Shown piece by piece: positions 1-8,657 of a stretch of 64,000 nucleotides of DNA. The notes below the pieces were generated by a model. It worked only from the letters and a program-made list of their open reading frames with translations, was not told the DNA's origin and did not search any database. Position 1 is the first letter of the stretch. The number at the start of each line of letters is the position of its first letter. The translations under genes and the position numbers were made by a program. Source of the stretch: Aurantimonas coralicida_A (GTDB lineage Bacteria > Pseudomonadota > Alphaproteobacteria > Rhizobiales > Rhizobiaceae); the NCBI RefSeq assembly GCF_036016755.1, contig NZ_JAYXIH010000011.1, forward strand, positions 42,118-106,117, written 5' to 3'.

Positions 1-146
1 CCGATGCCGACGCGGAGCAGCCCGATGTGAAGGCGTCGGATTCCGCGTCGCCGGGATCGCCTTCCGTTTCTCCGGACGGGACGGCTGAAGGAGCGCCCGA
101 CGCGGACGACGGCAATGCAGCCGACCGTCCCGGCTCGGCTGATTAA
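1..146 (+). CDS. C-terminal end of an unidentified protein (5' truncated)
   Basis: The window opens inside a frame that reads without a stop from position 3 to a TAA at 144-146. The 47 visible residues are almost only Asp, Ala, Pro, Ser and Gly, which suggests a disordered acidic tail. It is convergent with the ptsH operon and ends 18 bases from the ptsH stop. No domain lies in the visible part, so no function is proposed. The frame could be chance openness in high-GC DNA, but the acidic composition and the stop placed exactly at the intergenic gap favour a real gene end. Confidence 0.45.
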   Translation, partial: DADAEQPDVKASDSASPGSPSVSPDGTAEGAPDADDGNAADRPGSAD

Positions 147-163
147 GCGATGCGGTCCGCCGT

Positions 164-550
164 TCAGGCGGACTCGCCGAAGCGATCAGCGACAAGCGCT
201 TCGATCGCATCGAGCGCGGCTTCGGCGTCCGCTCCCCGCGCCGCTACCTCGATGACCGTTCCCTGGCTGGCCGCCAGCATCATCAGGCCCATGATCGACT
301 GACCGCCCACGGTCAGGCCATCGCGCGAGATCGTCAATTCGGCGTCGAAGGCCTCGGCGGTCTGGACGAAGCGGGCGGAGGCGCGGGCGTGCAGACCACG
401 CCGGTTGACGATTGTCAGGCTGCGCGGCGGCGGCGGCCCGTCGGCGCCCTTGCCGCGGGGCGGCGCGACCGCGACAGACGGGACTTCCGCCCCGGTCACC
501 GTCTTTGGTTTTTCATGAGGGTCAGAATTGTCGAGGCGTCGCGTCATCAT
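164..550 (-). CDS. ptsH: HPr phosphocarrier protein of the regulatory PTS
   Basis: HPr carries phosphate from enzyme I to EIIA proteins and can be phosphorylated on a serine by HprK. The phosphorylatable His54 lies in RGLHARAS and the regulatory Ser85 in GGQSIMGL, so both sites are intact. At 128 residues it is longer than the usual 85-95 because of a Pro/Gly-rich N-terminal extension of about 43 residues; no later ATG restores the normal length. Its ATG overlaps the EIIA stop (ATGA), so translation is probably coupled. No sugar-specific EIIB/EIIC is nearby, which fits a signalling rather than a transport PTS. Confidence 0.93.
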   Translation of the reverse strand: MMTRRLDNSDPHEKPKTVTGAEVPSVAVAPPRGKGADGPPPPRSLTIVNRRGLHARASARFVQTAEAFDAELTISRDGLTVGGQSIMGLMMLAASQGTVIEVAARGADAEAALDAIEALVADRFGESA

Positions 551-948
551 TTTCCGCTGAGGACGCGGCTGGCGACATTGATGTATTTGCGGCCGGCTTC
601 CTGTGCGGCGACGAGCGCCTCGGCAAGCGGCTTTTCCTCCCGCACGCTCGCCAGTTTGATCAGCATCGGCAGGTTCACCCCCGCGAGCACGTCGACATGG
701 GTGCCATCCATCACCGAAATGGCGAGATTAGAAGGCGTTCCGCCGAACATGTCGGTGAGGATGATCACCCCGTCACCCCGTTCGGCGCGGGCGACGGCCT
801 CGACGATGTCGACGCGGCGCTGCTCCATGTCGTCCTCGGGGCCGATCGAGATCGTCTCGAAGGCGTCCTGCGGACCGACCACATGTTCCACCGCGTGCCG
901 AAATTCGTCGGCGAGCCGGCCGTGAGTCACGAGTACCAACCCGATCAT
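547..948 (-). CDS. PTS EIIA component, mannose family
   Basis: This 133-residue EIIA-Man domain accepts phosphate from HPr on the His of VLVTHGRLA, close to the N-terminus. It has no EIIB or EIIC partner here and lies between hprK and ptsH, the arrangement of the regulatory PTS of Hyphomicrobiales. The ATG at 948 is preferred because family members begin MIGLVLVTHG; a GTG two codons upstream is possible. No strong Shine-Dalgarno sequence is visible. A gap of about 190 bases separates it from hprK. Confidence 0.9.
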   Translation of the reverse strand: MIGLVLVTHGRLADEFRHAVEHVVGPQDAFETISIGPEDDMEQRRVDIVEAVARAERGDGVIILTDMFGGTPSNLAISVMDGTHVDVLAGVNLPMLIKLASVREEKPLAEALVAAQEAGRKYINVASRVLSGK

Positions 949-1141
949 GCGCACAACGCTTGGATTGCCTGGCCCGACATTTGATGAACTCCCTAAAATC
1001 GGCGACCGGTCTCACCGGTCGCCGTGACCTGGCGACGGCAGGCGCATCAGCCTCCGGTCAGTAGCGGGCGCATCTTGTCATCCTGCCGCCGATGCGCAAG
1101 TCAAATGATAGCGCATACCCGCAGGAATCGATCGATGAACG

Positions 1142-1597
1142 TCATCGACCGTCGACCAAGGGCGACATGACAAGGGAGACGAGGATGTCGGCGCCGAAGG
1201 CAGCAGCGCGCGCGGGCAGGCGGGCATGGCGCACGCTGACATCGAGAATCGTGATCGTGCCGTTCTCCGGCAGGCGCTCGATCGCCGTCGGATCGCACAA
1301 ATCGACGACGAGGCCGAGGTCGGCGGAAGCCACAGTTTCCTCGCGCAGGATGCCGATTCCCGAAACCTCGATCAGCCCGCGCAGATTGGCCGGAGCGCTC
1401 AGGACAATGCCGGCGTCGCTTCGCGTTACGACGACCCGGTCATCGGCCACGAGGCGGGCGGGAAGGCCGAGCGAAGCGCCGCGCCGCAAGGCGGACAGGC
1501 AGAGCGCCGACTTGCCGCTGCGCGCCGGGCCGCGAACCAGGACACCCAGACCGCCGATCGCGATCGCGCAGCCGTGCAGATTGGCGGACTGGCTCAT
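1142..1597 (-). CDS. hprK: HPr kinase/phosphorylase, short alphaproteobacterial form
   Basis: This 151-residue protein is the C-terminal catalytic domain only; Firmicutes HprK is about 310 residues. The P-loop GPARSGKS is at residues 23-30, the LVADDRV motif at about 50-56 and the signature LRGLIEVSGIGI at about 72-83. The His of NLHG near the N-terminus matches the family catalytic His. It is expected to phosphorylate the HPr serine. Its ATG overlaps the chvG stop, which ties the PTS branch to the ChvG/ChvI system in one transcript. Confidence 0.93.
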   Translation of the reverse strand: MSQSANLHGCAIAIGGLGVLVRGPARSGKSALCLSALRRGASLGLPARLVADDRVVVTRSDAGIVLSAPANLRGLIEVSGIGILREETVASADLGLVVDLCDPTAIERLPENGTITILDVSVRHARLPARAAAFGADILVSLVMSPLVDGR

Positions 1598-3414
1598 TCG
1601 GCCGGCAACGAGACGGTGAAGCGGGCGCCGGCGACACCATTCGGCGCGTCCCCGTCCTCGATGTTTTCCGCCCGCAGCGTGCCGCCATGGGCCTCGACGA
1701 TCTGCCGGCTGATCGACAGGCCGAGGCCGGAGTTCTGTCCGAAATCTTCCTCGGCCGGACGGTCGGTGTAGAAGCGCTCGAAAATGCGGTCGATGATCTC
1801 GGCCTGGATGCCCGGTCCGTTGTCCTCGATCGTGACGACGACGCGCTGGCCGCGCCTACGCAAGAGGACATCGATCCGGCCGTTGGTCTCCGGGACGAAG
1901 GATCGGGCGTTCTCGATCAGGTTGGTGAACACTTGGCCGAGCCGCAGATCATGCCCGGTAACGACATAGCCACGCTTCATCGAAGCGGGCAATCGTTGCT
2001 TCTCGAAGGTGATCTTCACATCACGGCGCGCCCGCGAATTGCCGCGGGCGCCATCGACTACAGAGCGTAAAAGCGCGGCCAGATCGACCTTCTGGGCGAT
2101 CTGTCGGGCAAGTTCGGCGTCAAGGCGCGAGGCGTCGGCGATGTCGGTGATCAGCCGGTCGAGCCGCCGGACGTCGTGCTGGATGATCTCGAGCAGGCGC
2201 TTCTTGGAGGTTTCGGTGCGGGCCAGCGGCAGCGTCTCCACCGCGCTGCGCAGCGAGGTCAGCGGATTTTTCAGTTCGTGGGACACGTCGGCGGCGAAGG
2301 ATTCGATCGCGTCCATACGCGCATAGAGCGCATTGGTCATGTCGCGAAGAGCGGTCGCGAGATTGCCGACCTCGTCGGCGCGATCGCCGAAATCGGGGAT
2401 CGCCGCCCGCTCGTCGACGCCGCGCCGAACCCGGATCGCCGCCGCCGAGAGGCGCCGCAGCGGCGTCGCGATAGTCGAGGCGAGCAGGATCGACAGGACG
2501 ATGGTCACGATCGCGGCGACGGCGAAAACCCGGACGATCGCCATGCGCTCCGCCTGGACGATCTTGTCGATGTCGCCGCCCTGGGTCGACAGGAGCAGCA
2601 CCCCGAGCACGGCACGGAAGCGCTGGATCGGCACCGCCACCGAGACGATGAGTTCGGCGCTCTCGGTGGCCCGTACGACCGTGGCCGGGCCGCCGGTCAG
2701 CGCGTTCATCACCTCCGGATAGGCGGCGCCCGATCCGCCCGGCGTCTCGCGATAGATCGGCAGGTCGCTGCGCTGGAACAGATGACGGAACCAGTTGACC
2801 GCCGCGTCGACGAAGGCCGGCTCCTCCTCGGCCACGGGCGGCAGATTGTAGCGCAGGATCTGGCCGCGCGAATAAAGATGCCGCGAATCGAGGATCAGAT
2901 TGGCGTCGCGGTCATAGAGCCGCGCCCGCGTGCGGGTCGGCGAGATCAGCCGGCGCAGCAATGGCGCGACGCGCTCCGGATTGATCGGAAACTCCAGGCT
3001 GTCGGTGATGTCGGCGCTTGGGGCCAGCGTGTCGCCGGCCTGCAGTTCCAGGAGGCGCTCCGGATCGAGGGTGATCGAGTTGGTCTCGACCGTCGCCGAT
3101 GACGCGATGGCGCTGGCGATGATTTCGCCTTGGGTCAGAAGGCTTTCGACGCGCGCGTCGATGAGCCCGGCCCGGAACTGGTTGAGATAGAGGATGCCCG
3201 AGACGAGGACGATCAGCGCCACGAGGTTGAGGAAGACGATGCGCCGCGTCAGCGAGGAAAAGATCGTATGGCCGAGCAGTCGCCGCGCCTGATAGAGGAC
3301 GCGTCGGATCAGCGGCAGCCGCCGCAGCCGTTTGCGCAGGATCGCCTCGCGGCGCTGCCCCTTCGGCCCGACACCGCCGCCGTCGTCCTCGTTGGGCTCG
3401 GCTATCGAGACCAT
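1594..3414 (-). CDS. chvG: Membrane sensor histidine kinase ChvG
   Basis: This 606-residue sensor has a basic cytoplasmic N-terminus, TM1 at about 58-78, a periplasmic domain to about 290, TM2 at about 293-317, a HAMP linker, a HisKA domain with His379 in SHELKNP, and a HATPase domain with NLIENA, DNGPGI and GLGLSI boxes. ChvG (ExoS) senses acid or envelope stress, is held in check by periplasmic ExoR in rhizobia, and phosphorylates ChvI. ExoR is not in this window. The gene lies 7 bases after chvI and overlaps hprK. Confidence 0.95.
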   Translation of the reverse strand: MVSIAEPNEDDGGGVGPKGQRREAILRKRLRRLPLIRRVLYQARRLLGHTIFSSLTRRIVFLNLVALIVLVSGILYLNQFRAGLIDARVESLLTQGEIIASAIASSATVETNSITLDPERLLELQAGDTLAPSADITDSLEFPINPERVAPLLRRLISPTRTRARLYDRDANLILDSRHLYSRGQILRYNLPPVAEEEPAFVDAAVNWFRHLFQRSDLPIYRETPGGSGAAYPEVMNALTGGPATVVRATESAELIVSVAVPIQRFRAVLGVLLLSTQGGDIDKIVQAERMAIVRVFAVAAIVTIVLSILLASTIATPLRRLSAAAIRVRRGVDERAAIPDFGDRADEVGNLATALRDMTNALYARMDAIESFAADVSHELKNPLTSLRSAVETLPLARTETSKKRLLEIIQHDVRRLDRLITDIADASRLDAELARQIAQKVDLAALLRSVVDGARGNSRARRDVKITFEKQRLPASMKRGYVVTGHDLRLGQVFTNLIENARSFVPETNGRIDVLLRRRGQRVVVTIEDNGPGIQAEIIDRIFERFYTDRPAEEDFGQNSGLGLSISRQIVEAHGGTLRAENIEDGDAPNGVAGARFTVSLPAE

Positions 3415-3421
3415 GCGCGCC

Positions 3422-4126
3422 TCAAGCTTCGCGGAAACGATAGCCGACGCCGTAGAGGGTCTCGATCATGTCGAAATCGTCGTCGATCACCTTGAACTTC
3501 TTGCGAAGCCGCTTGATGTGACTGTCGATCGTGCGGTCGTCCACATAGACCTGCTCGTCATAGGCCGCGTCCATCAGGGCATCACGGCTCTTCACCACGC
3601 CCGGCCGCTGGGCGAGCGAGTGGAGGATTAGGAACTCGGTCACCGTCAGGGTGACCGGCTGGCCCATCCAGGTGCAGGTGTGCCGTTCCTGGTCCATGAC
3701 CAGCTGACCGCGCTCGAGCGAGGATTCGGGCGTCGGCACGCCGGTCTTGGCGACGCCCTCACGCGCCGCCCCACGCCGCAGCAGCGCCCGCACCCGCTCG
3801 ACCAGAAGCCGCTGCGAAAACGGTTTGCGGATGTAGTCGTCGGCGCCCATCTTCAAGCCGAAGAGCTCATCGATCTCCTCGTCCTTCGACGTCAGGAAGA
3901 TCACCGGCAGATCGGATTTCTGCCGCAGGCGTCTGAGCAGTTCCATGCCGTCCATGCGCGGCATCTTGATATCGAAAATCGCAAGATTGGGTGGGCGCGA
4001 CTGCAGACCTTCGAGGGCGGACGCCCCGTCGGTGTAGGTCTCGACCCGGTAGCCCTCATTTTCAAGCGCGATGGAAACCGACGCGAGAATATTCCTGTCG
4101 TCGTCGACCAGGGCGATCGTAGGCAT
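3422..4126 (-). CDS. chvI: Response regulator ChvI, OmpR family
   Basis: A receiver domain with phospho-acceptor Asp52 in FDIKMPRMDG is followed by an OmpR-type winged-helix DNA-binding domain (TVTEFLILHSLAQRPG, RTIDSHIKRLRKKF). It partners ChvG and controls envelope, exopolysaccharide and acid-response genes in Hyphomicrobiales. The ATG at 4126 gives 234 residues starting MPTIALVDDD, like rhizobial ChvI, with GGAGAG 9 bases upstream; starts 5 and 12 codons earlier exist but lack homology support. It is the first gene of the chvI-chvG-hprK-EIIA-ptsH run and is divergent from pckA. Confidence 0.96.
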   Translation of the reverse strand: MPTIALVDDDRNILASVSIALENEGYRVETYTDGASALEGLQSRPPNLAIFDIKMPRMDGMELLRRLRQKSDLPVIFLTSKDEEIDELFGLKMGADDYIRKPFSQRLLVERVRALLRRGAAREGVAKTGVPTPESSLERGQLVMDQERHTCTWMGQPVTLTVTEFLILHSLAQRPGVVKSRDALMDAAYDEQVYVDDRTIDSHIKRLRKKFKVIDDDFDMIETLYGVGYRFREA

Positions 4127-4586
4127 TGCGGTACTCTCCATTTTCCACCCTCCACGCGACATCGCTGTCGTTTGAAGCGCCCAGCTGTCTCGCCGGTTGC
4201 CGACGGTCTTTTGTCCGGCGGCAGGCCTGTCCCTTCTGGGAGAAGGCCGGTCGATCCGGACCTCCCCGCTGTTGGCGCGATAGTATCGCCCATCTGCGGT
4301 AAATGTGGCGGAATGACAAAATTACAAAGCCGCGGGCGCTAAAGTCGAAAGGCCGCGCCCCCGTTGCGGAGCATCGTGCGAAAAAAATCGCCGACATATC
4401 AAACGATTTGTAGAGCGGATCGAACCGATTAGAATGATCCATCGCCAGTCTAAATCGATTAACATCCTGTTTCGATTAAGCATTCCCGGATGAATCGGGT
4501 TGATCGGCAGGCCCTCGGGCAGTATCAAGCAGGTCTATTGCGAGACCGCTTGCTGAGGAGCGGCCGCACGGCATGGGAGATGACGG
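4127..4586. promoter_or_regulatory. Divergent chvI/pckA intergenic region
   Basis: About 460 bases with no convincing gene, more AT-rich than the flanks. A weak sigma70-like pair for pckA is TTGTAG at 4408-4413 and TAGAAT at 4430-4435 with a 16-base spacer. CGATTA occurs three times in the same orientation, at 4426-4431, 4456-4461 and 4473-4478. The region must carry promoters for both directions; which elements do so is inferred. Confidence 0.4.
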
Positions 4587-6197
4587 GTGGACGAGATCGG
4601 CACGCGCAACGCCAATAGCGGGATCGAGACGACGGGATTGTCGGATCTGTCCTCGGTACGGTGGAACCTCAAGGAAGCGGAACTGGTGGAGACCGCCGTC
4701 AGGCGGGGCGAGGGACAGTTGACGGCGCACGGTGCTTTTGCCGCGGTCACCGGCAAGCACACGGGCCGATCGCCGAAGGATAAATTCCTCGTCCGCGACG
4801 ACACCACCGATCCCGTGGTCTGGTGGGACAACAACGCGGCGATGGAGCCCGAGGTTTTCGAGCGGCTCTACGACGATTTCAAGGCCGCCGCGAAAGGCCG
4901 TGATCTGTTCGTGCAGGATCTGATCGGCGGCGCCGATCCGGCCAATGCGATCCGCGTGCGCGTCGTCACCGAATACGCCTGGCACTCCTTGTTCATCCGC
5001 ACGCTTTTGATCCGTCCGACTGAGGATCAACTGAAGGACTTCGTGCCGGAGATGACGATCATCGACCTGCCGTCGTTCAAGGCCGATCCGGAGCGTCACG
5101 GCTGCCGTTCCGAGACGGTGATCGCCGTCGACATGACGCGCAAGATCGTTCTGGTCGGCGGCAGTTCCTATGCCGGCGAGATGAAGAAGTCGGTGTTCTC
5201 GGCACTCAATTTCCTCCTGCCGGAGCGCGGCGTCATGCCGATGCATTGTTCGGCCAATGTCGGTCCGGACGGCGACGCGGCGGTCTTCTTCGGCCTATCC
5301 GGCACCGGCAAGACGACCCTGTCGGCCGACCCGCACCGCACCCTCCTCGGCGACGACGAGCACGGCTGGGGCGAGGATGGCATCTTCAATTTCGAGGGTG
5401 GCTGCTACGCCAAGACGATCCGTCTGTCGGCCGAGGCCGAACCCGAGATCTTCGCGACCACCCGCCGCTTCGGCACGGTGCTGGAGAACGTCGTCCTCGA
5501 TGCTGATCGAGTGCCCGACTTCGACGACGGTTCGCTCACCGAGAACGCCCGCGCCGCCTATCCGCTGCACTTTATCCCGAATGCCAGCGAGACCGGCCGC
5601 GACGGCCATCCGAAGAACATCATCATGCTGACCGCCGACGCGTTCGGCGTGATGCCGCCGATTGCCCGGCTGACCCCGGCCGAGGCCATGTACCACTTCC
5701 TGTCCGGCTACACCGCGAAGGTCGCCGGCACGGAAAAGGGCGTGACCGAGCCCGAGGCGACCTTCTCGACCTGCTTCGGCGCACCGTTCATGCCGCGTCA
5801 CCCCTCGGAATACGGCAATCTCCTACGCGATCTGATCGGTCGCCACGACGTCGATTGCTGGCTGGTCAACACCGGCTGGACCGGCGGCGCCTACGGCACC
5901 GGCCATCGCATGCCGATCAAGGCGACTCGCAAGCTTCTCGCCGCCGCGCTCGACGGCTCGCTGAAGGACGCCGAGTTCCGCACCGATCCGAATTTCGGCT
6001 TCCAGGTGCCGGTCGCGGTGGAGGGCGTCGACAGCGCCATCCTCGACCCGCGCTCGACCTGGGCCGATACGGCGGCCTACGACGCCCAGGCGAGAAAGCT
6101 GGTCGAAATGTTCCGCAACAACTTCGCGAAATTCGAGAGCCACGTCGATGCCGACGTGCTCGAGGCCGCGCCGGCCCAGGCGATGGCGGCCGAATAG
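4587..6197 (+). CDS. pckA: Phosphoenolpyruvate carboxykinase (ATP)
   Basis: It converts oxaloacetate and ATP to PEP and CO2, the entry to gluconeogenesis during growth on organic acids. The 536-residue length is normal. The kinase-1a P-loop GLSGTGKTTLS is at about 236-246, followed by GDDEHGW (metal binding) and the PEPCK signature region. The start is GTG at 4587 with GGAGA 7 bases upstream, giving MDEIGTRN, as in rhizobial PckA. PEP is also the phosphate donor of the PTS encoded on the other side of the divergent region. Confidence 0.97.
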   Translation: MDEIGTRNANSGIETTGLSDLSSVRWNLKEAELVETAVRRGEGQLTAHGAFAAVTGKHTGRSPKDKFLVRDDTTDPVVWWDNNAAMEPEVFERLYDDFKAAAKGRDLFVQDLIGGADPANAIRVRVVTEYAWHSLFIRTLLIRPTEDQLKDFVPEMTIIDLPSFKADPERHGCRSETVIAVDMTRKIVLVGGSSYAGEMKKSVFSALNFLLPERGVMPMHCSANVGPDGDAAVFFGLSGTGKTTLSADPHRTLLGDDEHGWGEDGIFNFEGGCYAKTIRLSAEAEPEIFATTRRFGTVLENVVLDADRVPDFDDGSLTENARAAYPLHFIPNASETGRDGHPKNIIMLTADAFGVMPPIARLTPAEAMYHFLSGYTAKVAGTEKGVTEPEATFSTCFGAPFMPRHPSEYGNLLRDLIGRHDVDCWLVNTGWTGGAYGTGHRMPIKATRKLLAAALDGSLKDAEFRTDPNFGFQVPVAVEGVDSAILDPRSTWADTAAYDAQARKLVEMFRNNFAKFESHVDADVLEAAPAQAMAAE

Positions 6198-6228
6198 CCC
6201 CGCCACGCAAAGACCGTTCGTTCGAGCA

Positions 6229-6260
6229 AAGGCTCGCGGCCCCGGCCGCGGGCCTTTTCG
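6229..6260 (+). terminator. Rho-independent terminator of pckA
   Basis: An 11-base GC-rich stem, GGCTCGCGGCC with GGCCGCGGGCC, has a two-base loop and is followed by TTTTCG. It begins about 30 bases after the pckA stop. Confidence 0.75.
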
Positions 6261-6378
6261 TTTGCCGGGAGGCGCGGCGTGGGGCGGGCGCGTTGCGATC
6301 GCCGAAGACCCTCTATAGTGCGATCAGGCCGGACCGGGATCGCAAGGGAAGCCGGGCGGCAAGCGAAGGGCGAGGCAA

Positions 6379-6813
6379 ATGGCGGGGGAGCACGATCTCA
6401 AGATCAACGATCGGGTGACGATTCCCGACGCCGATCTCGAGGAGCAATTCATCCGCGCCGGCGGCCCGGGCGGCCAGAACGTCAACAAGGTCTCGACGGC
6501 GGTGCAGCTCCGGTTCCTCGGGAGTCAGTCCACCGCGCTGCATCCCGATGCGCATCGCCGACTGTTGCGGTTGGCCGGTCAGCGGGCGACCAAGGATGGG
6601 GACGTCCTCATCGAGGCCTCGCGCTTTCGCAGCCAGGAGCGCAACCGCGAGGACGCCAGGGAGCGGCTGGCCGAGCTGGTGCGCGAGGCGCTGAAGCCGC
6701 CGCCGCCGCCGCGCCGCAAGACCAGGCCGACCAAAGGCTCGATCGAGCGCCGGCTGAAAGCCAAGAAAGGCCGTTCCCAGACCAAGCGGATGCGCGGGAG
6801 CGTGGATGATTGA
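6379..6813 (+). CDS. arfB: Alternative ribosome-rescue factor ArfB (peptidyl-tRNA hydrolase)
   Basis: This 144-residue release-factor-like protein releases nascent chains from ribosomes stalled without a stop codon. The catalytic GGQ is at 31-33 in RAGGPGGQNVNKVST. The C-terminal tail is very basic (RRKTRPTKGS, RRLKAKKGRSQTKR), which in this family fits the empty mRNA channel. It is a monocistronic gene after the pckA terminator. Confidence 0.93.
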   Translation: MAGEHDLKINDRVTIPDADLEEQFIRAGGPGGQNVNKVSTAVQLRFLGSQSTALHPDAHRRLLRLAGQRATKDGDVLIEASRFRSQERNREDARERLAELVREALKPPPPPRRKTRPTKGSIERRLKAKKGRSQTKRMRGSVDD

Positions 6814-6881
6814 GGGGGGAGGCGGGAATCGGCCGCTACTTGGATTAAGATCGTTTTGCACCAAAGCGCCTTTTGCAAGGC

Positions 6882-7704
6882 ATGCTCGACCGCAAAAACC
6901 ATCTTGCCAATCGCAATCGTAACAACGATCTTCTGGGCATGGCAAAGAACAGCAAAACCCGCGTCCGGCGAGATTACGCTTATGCGATCGTCGATACTCG
7001 TGAAAGCGGCGAAATTTGCGTTACTTATGACTTCGAGCGCGACGCGGTCGAAGTATCGGAAGCCGAAGAAGGTTCGACTAAGACGGTTCGCAGCTACGAT
7101 CGCGATTCCGGCAAACCAAAGATTACATCGTCGGTGCCGTCGACGGGAAGCACGACGTTCGATCCAACGCGTGCGCTACACGCGTACGATCATGTCATCG
7201 CGATAGATACAAACTGCAGAACGATCCAAAGGAAGAGGTGCGCAGCCTGCCTAATCATACTATGTGCCCGGAGGCCTTTCAGCCCACGGGAACGCGATTC
7301 CCTTTCTAGCGCTCGCCGCTTATTTCATAGTCGGGATCAGCGAAGAGGAAAATCCGGAACGGATCGGATGGCATCTAACAATCACGAATAACATCATTCC
7401 GGCCTATCGAAGCTTCCATGGGAAAATCGCGATCATATCTGATAGTGAGCTTGGGCTTCAGCCACAGATAAATTCCCAAGAGGTCGGTTACTATGACGAT
7501 CAAATACTCCCAGATTGGGCTAAATTTATTTACGGCTCTGACAAAGAGCGTGACACGCTGAATGGAGAGATGCTGGCATTCTGTCATAGAGGCGCGACGC
7601 GGCTGCTAGATGAAATGGAGAAGCAAGCTGACCCATTCCGGTGTCAAACTCCCGGAGACGCCAATTTTGAGAGCTACGCTGCAGTCAAGATAGGATCGGG
7701 TTAG
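6882..7704 (+). pseudogene. Low-GC orphan gene split by an apparent frameshift
   Basis: Two consecutive open frames, offset by one base, read as halves of one protein. The first runs from ATG 6882 (or 6939, MAKNSKTR) through FDPTRALHAYDHVIAIDTN; the second is open from 7255 (SYYVPGGLSAHGNAIPFLAL) to TAG at 7702-7704. Removing one base near 7251-7257 joins them into a protein of about 255-270 residues. The out-of-frame tail of the first frame is Arg/Ser/Cys-rich and looks non-natural. Base composition is clearly more AT-rich than the neighbours, which suggests transfer. I recognise no domain. It may be a true pseudogene or a sequencing error. Confidence 0.55.
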
Positions 7705-7896
7705 AAATCAACTTGTTGCCCGATCAGCGCGGATTGCAAATACAGAGTTAACGAGGTTTGGTGATCAAAATCCGCCCTCAGTCCTGACGATTACGTGATC
7801 GCGAAAAGTGAAGCCGGGCGCGGCCGGCTTCGTATCTCCCGCATCCTCCCAAGTCGGGACGGAACGTTTCACCAACGAAACAGGGAGACTTCCAAC

Positions 7897-8466
7897 ATGA
7901 TCAAGACTCTGATCCGCACCACCGCCATCGCCTCGCTCATCGCCGTCGGAACCGTGGGCGTCACCTCGGCCAGTTTCGCCCAGGACATGCCGATGGTCGG
8001 CGGCGCGCCGATGGACCCGGCCAAGACCATTCCGGAAAATGCATCGGCCGCCGACAATCTCACGACGCTGGTCGCCGCGGTGAAGGCCGCCGGCCTCGTC
8101 GAGACGCTCGCCGGCGAGGGACCGTTCACGGTCTTCGCGCCGACCAACGAAGCGTTCGAGAAGCTTCCCGACGGCACGGTCGAGACGCTGCTGAAGCCCG
8201 AAAACAAGGATCAGCTCACCAAGATCCTGACCTATCATGTGGTGCCGGCGGCTGCGACGTCCGAGGCGGCGATGCAGATGATCAAGGACGATGGCGGCAA
8301 GCATAATGTTACCACCGTTTCCGGCGGCACGCTGACGCTGCAGATGGACGGCGACAAGCTGGTCGTCATCGACGAATCCGGCAATGCCGCGACGGTCACC
8401 CAGGCCGACGTCATGCAGGCAAACGGCGTCGTGCATGTGATCGATAGCGTGCTGATGCCGAAATAA
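7897..8466 (+). CDS. Secreted fasciclin (FAS1) domain protein
   Basis: 189 residues: an N-terminal signal peptide (about 26 residues, hydrophobic TAIASLIAVGTVGVTSAS then FAQD) followed by one FAS1 domain with the typical FTVFAPTNEAFEKLP and the YHVVP box, ending VVHVIDSVLMPK. FAS1 domains mediate adhesion or matrix contacts; the bacterial role is usually unknown. The ATG at 7897 has GGGAGA 8 bases upstream. The upstream GTG extension to 7795 would put the signal peptide inside the protein and is rejected. Confidence 0.93.
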   Translation: MIKTLIRTTAIASLIAVGTVGVTSASFAQDMPMVGGAPMDPAKTIPENASAADNLTTLVAAVKAAGLVETLAGEGPFTVFAPTNEAFEKLPDGTVETLLKPENKDQLTKILTYHVVPAAATSEAAMQMIKDDGGKHNVTTVSGGTLTLQMDGDKLVVIDESGNAATVTQADVMQANGVVHVIDSVLMPK

Positions 8467-8515
8467 GGCTCGGTCCTGACCACGGCGGGCTGATGTCGCT
8501 CCTGCCGATGTGATC

Positions 8516-8547
8516 GCCCCCGCGCCCTTCGTGAATGGCGCGGGGGC
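8516..8547 (+). terminator. Strong hairpin after the fasciclin gene
   Basis: A perfect 11-base stem, GCCCCCGCGCC with GGCGCGGGGGC, encloses a 10-base loop 50 bases after the stop. No T-run follows, so it may stabilise the 3' end rather than terminate on its own. Confidence 0.5.
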
Positions 8548-8657
8548 CTCAGTGCCCCTATTGTCGCGACGATCGGCTGCCGCGCCGCGACGTGGCAACT
8601 ACCCGTGCGGCCGGGGAGTGACGGCGAATGCCGCCTCGTCGAACCAGGGAGATCATC

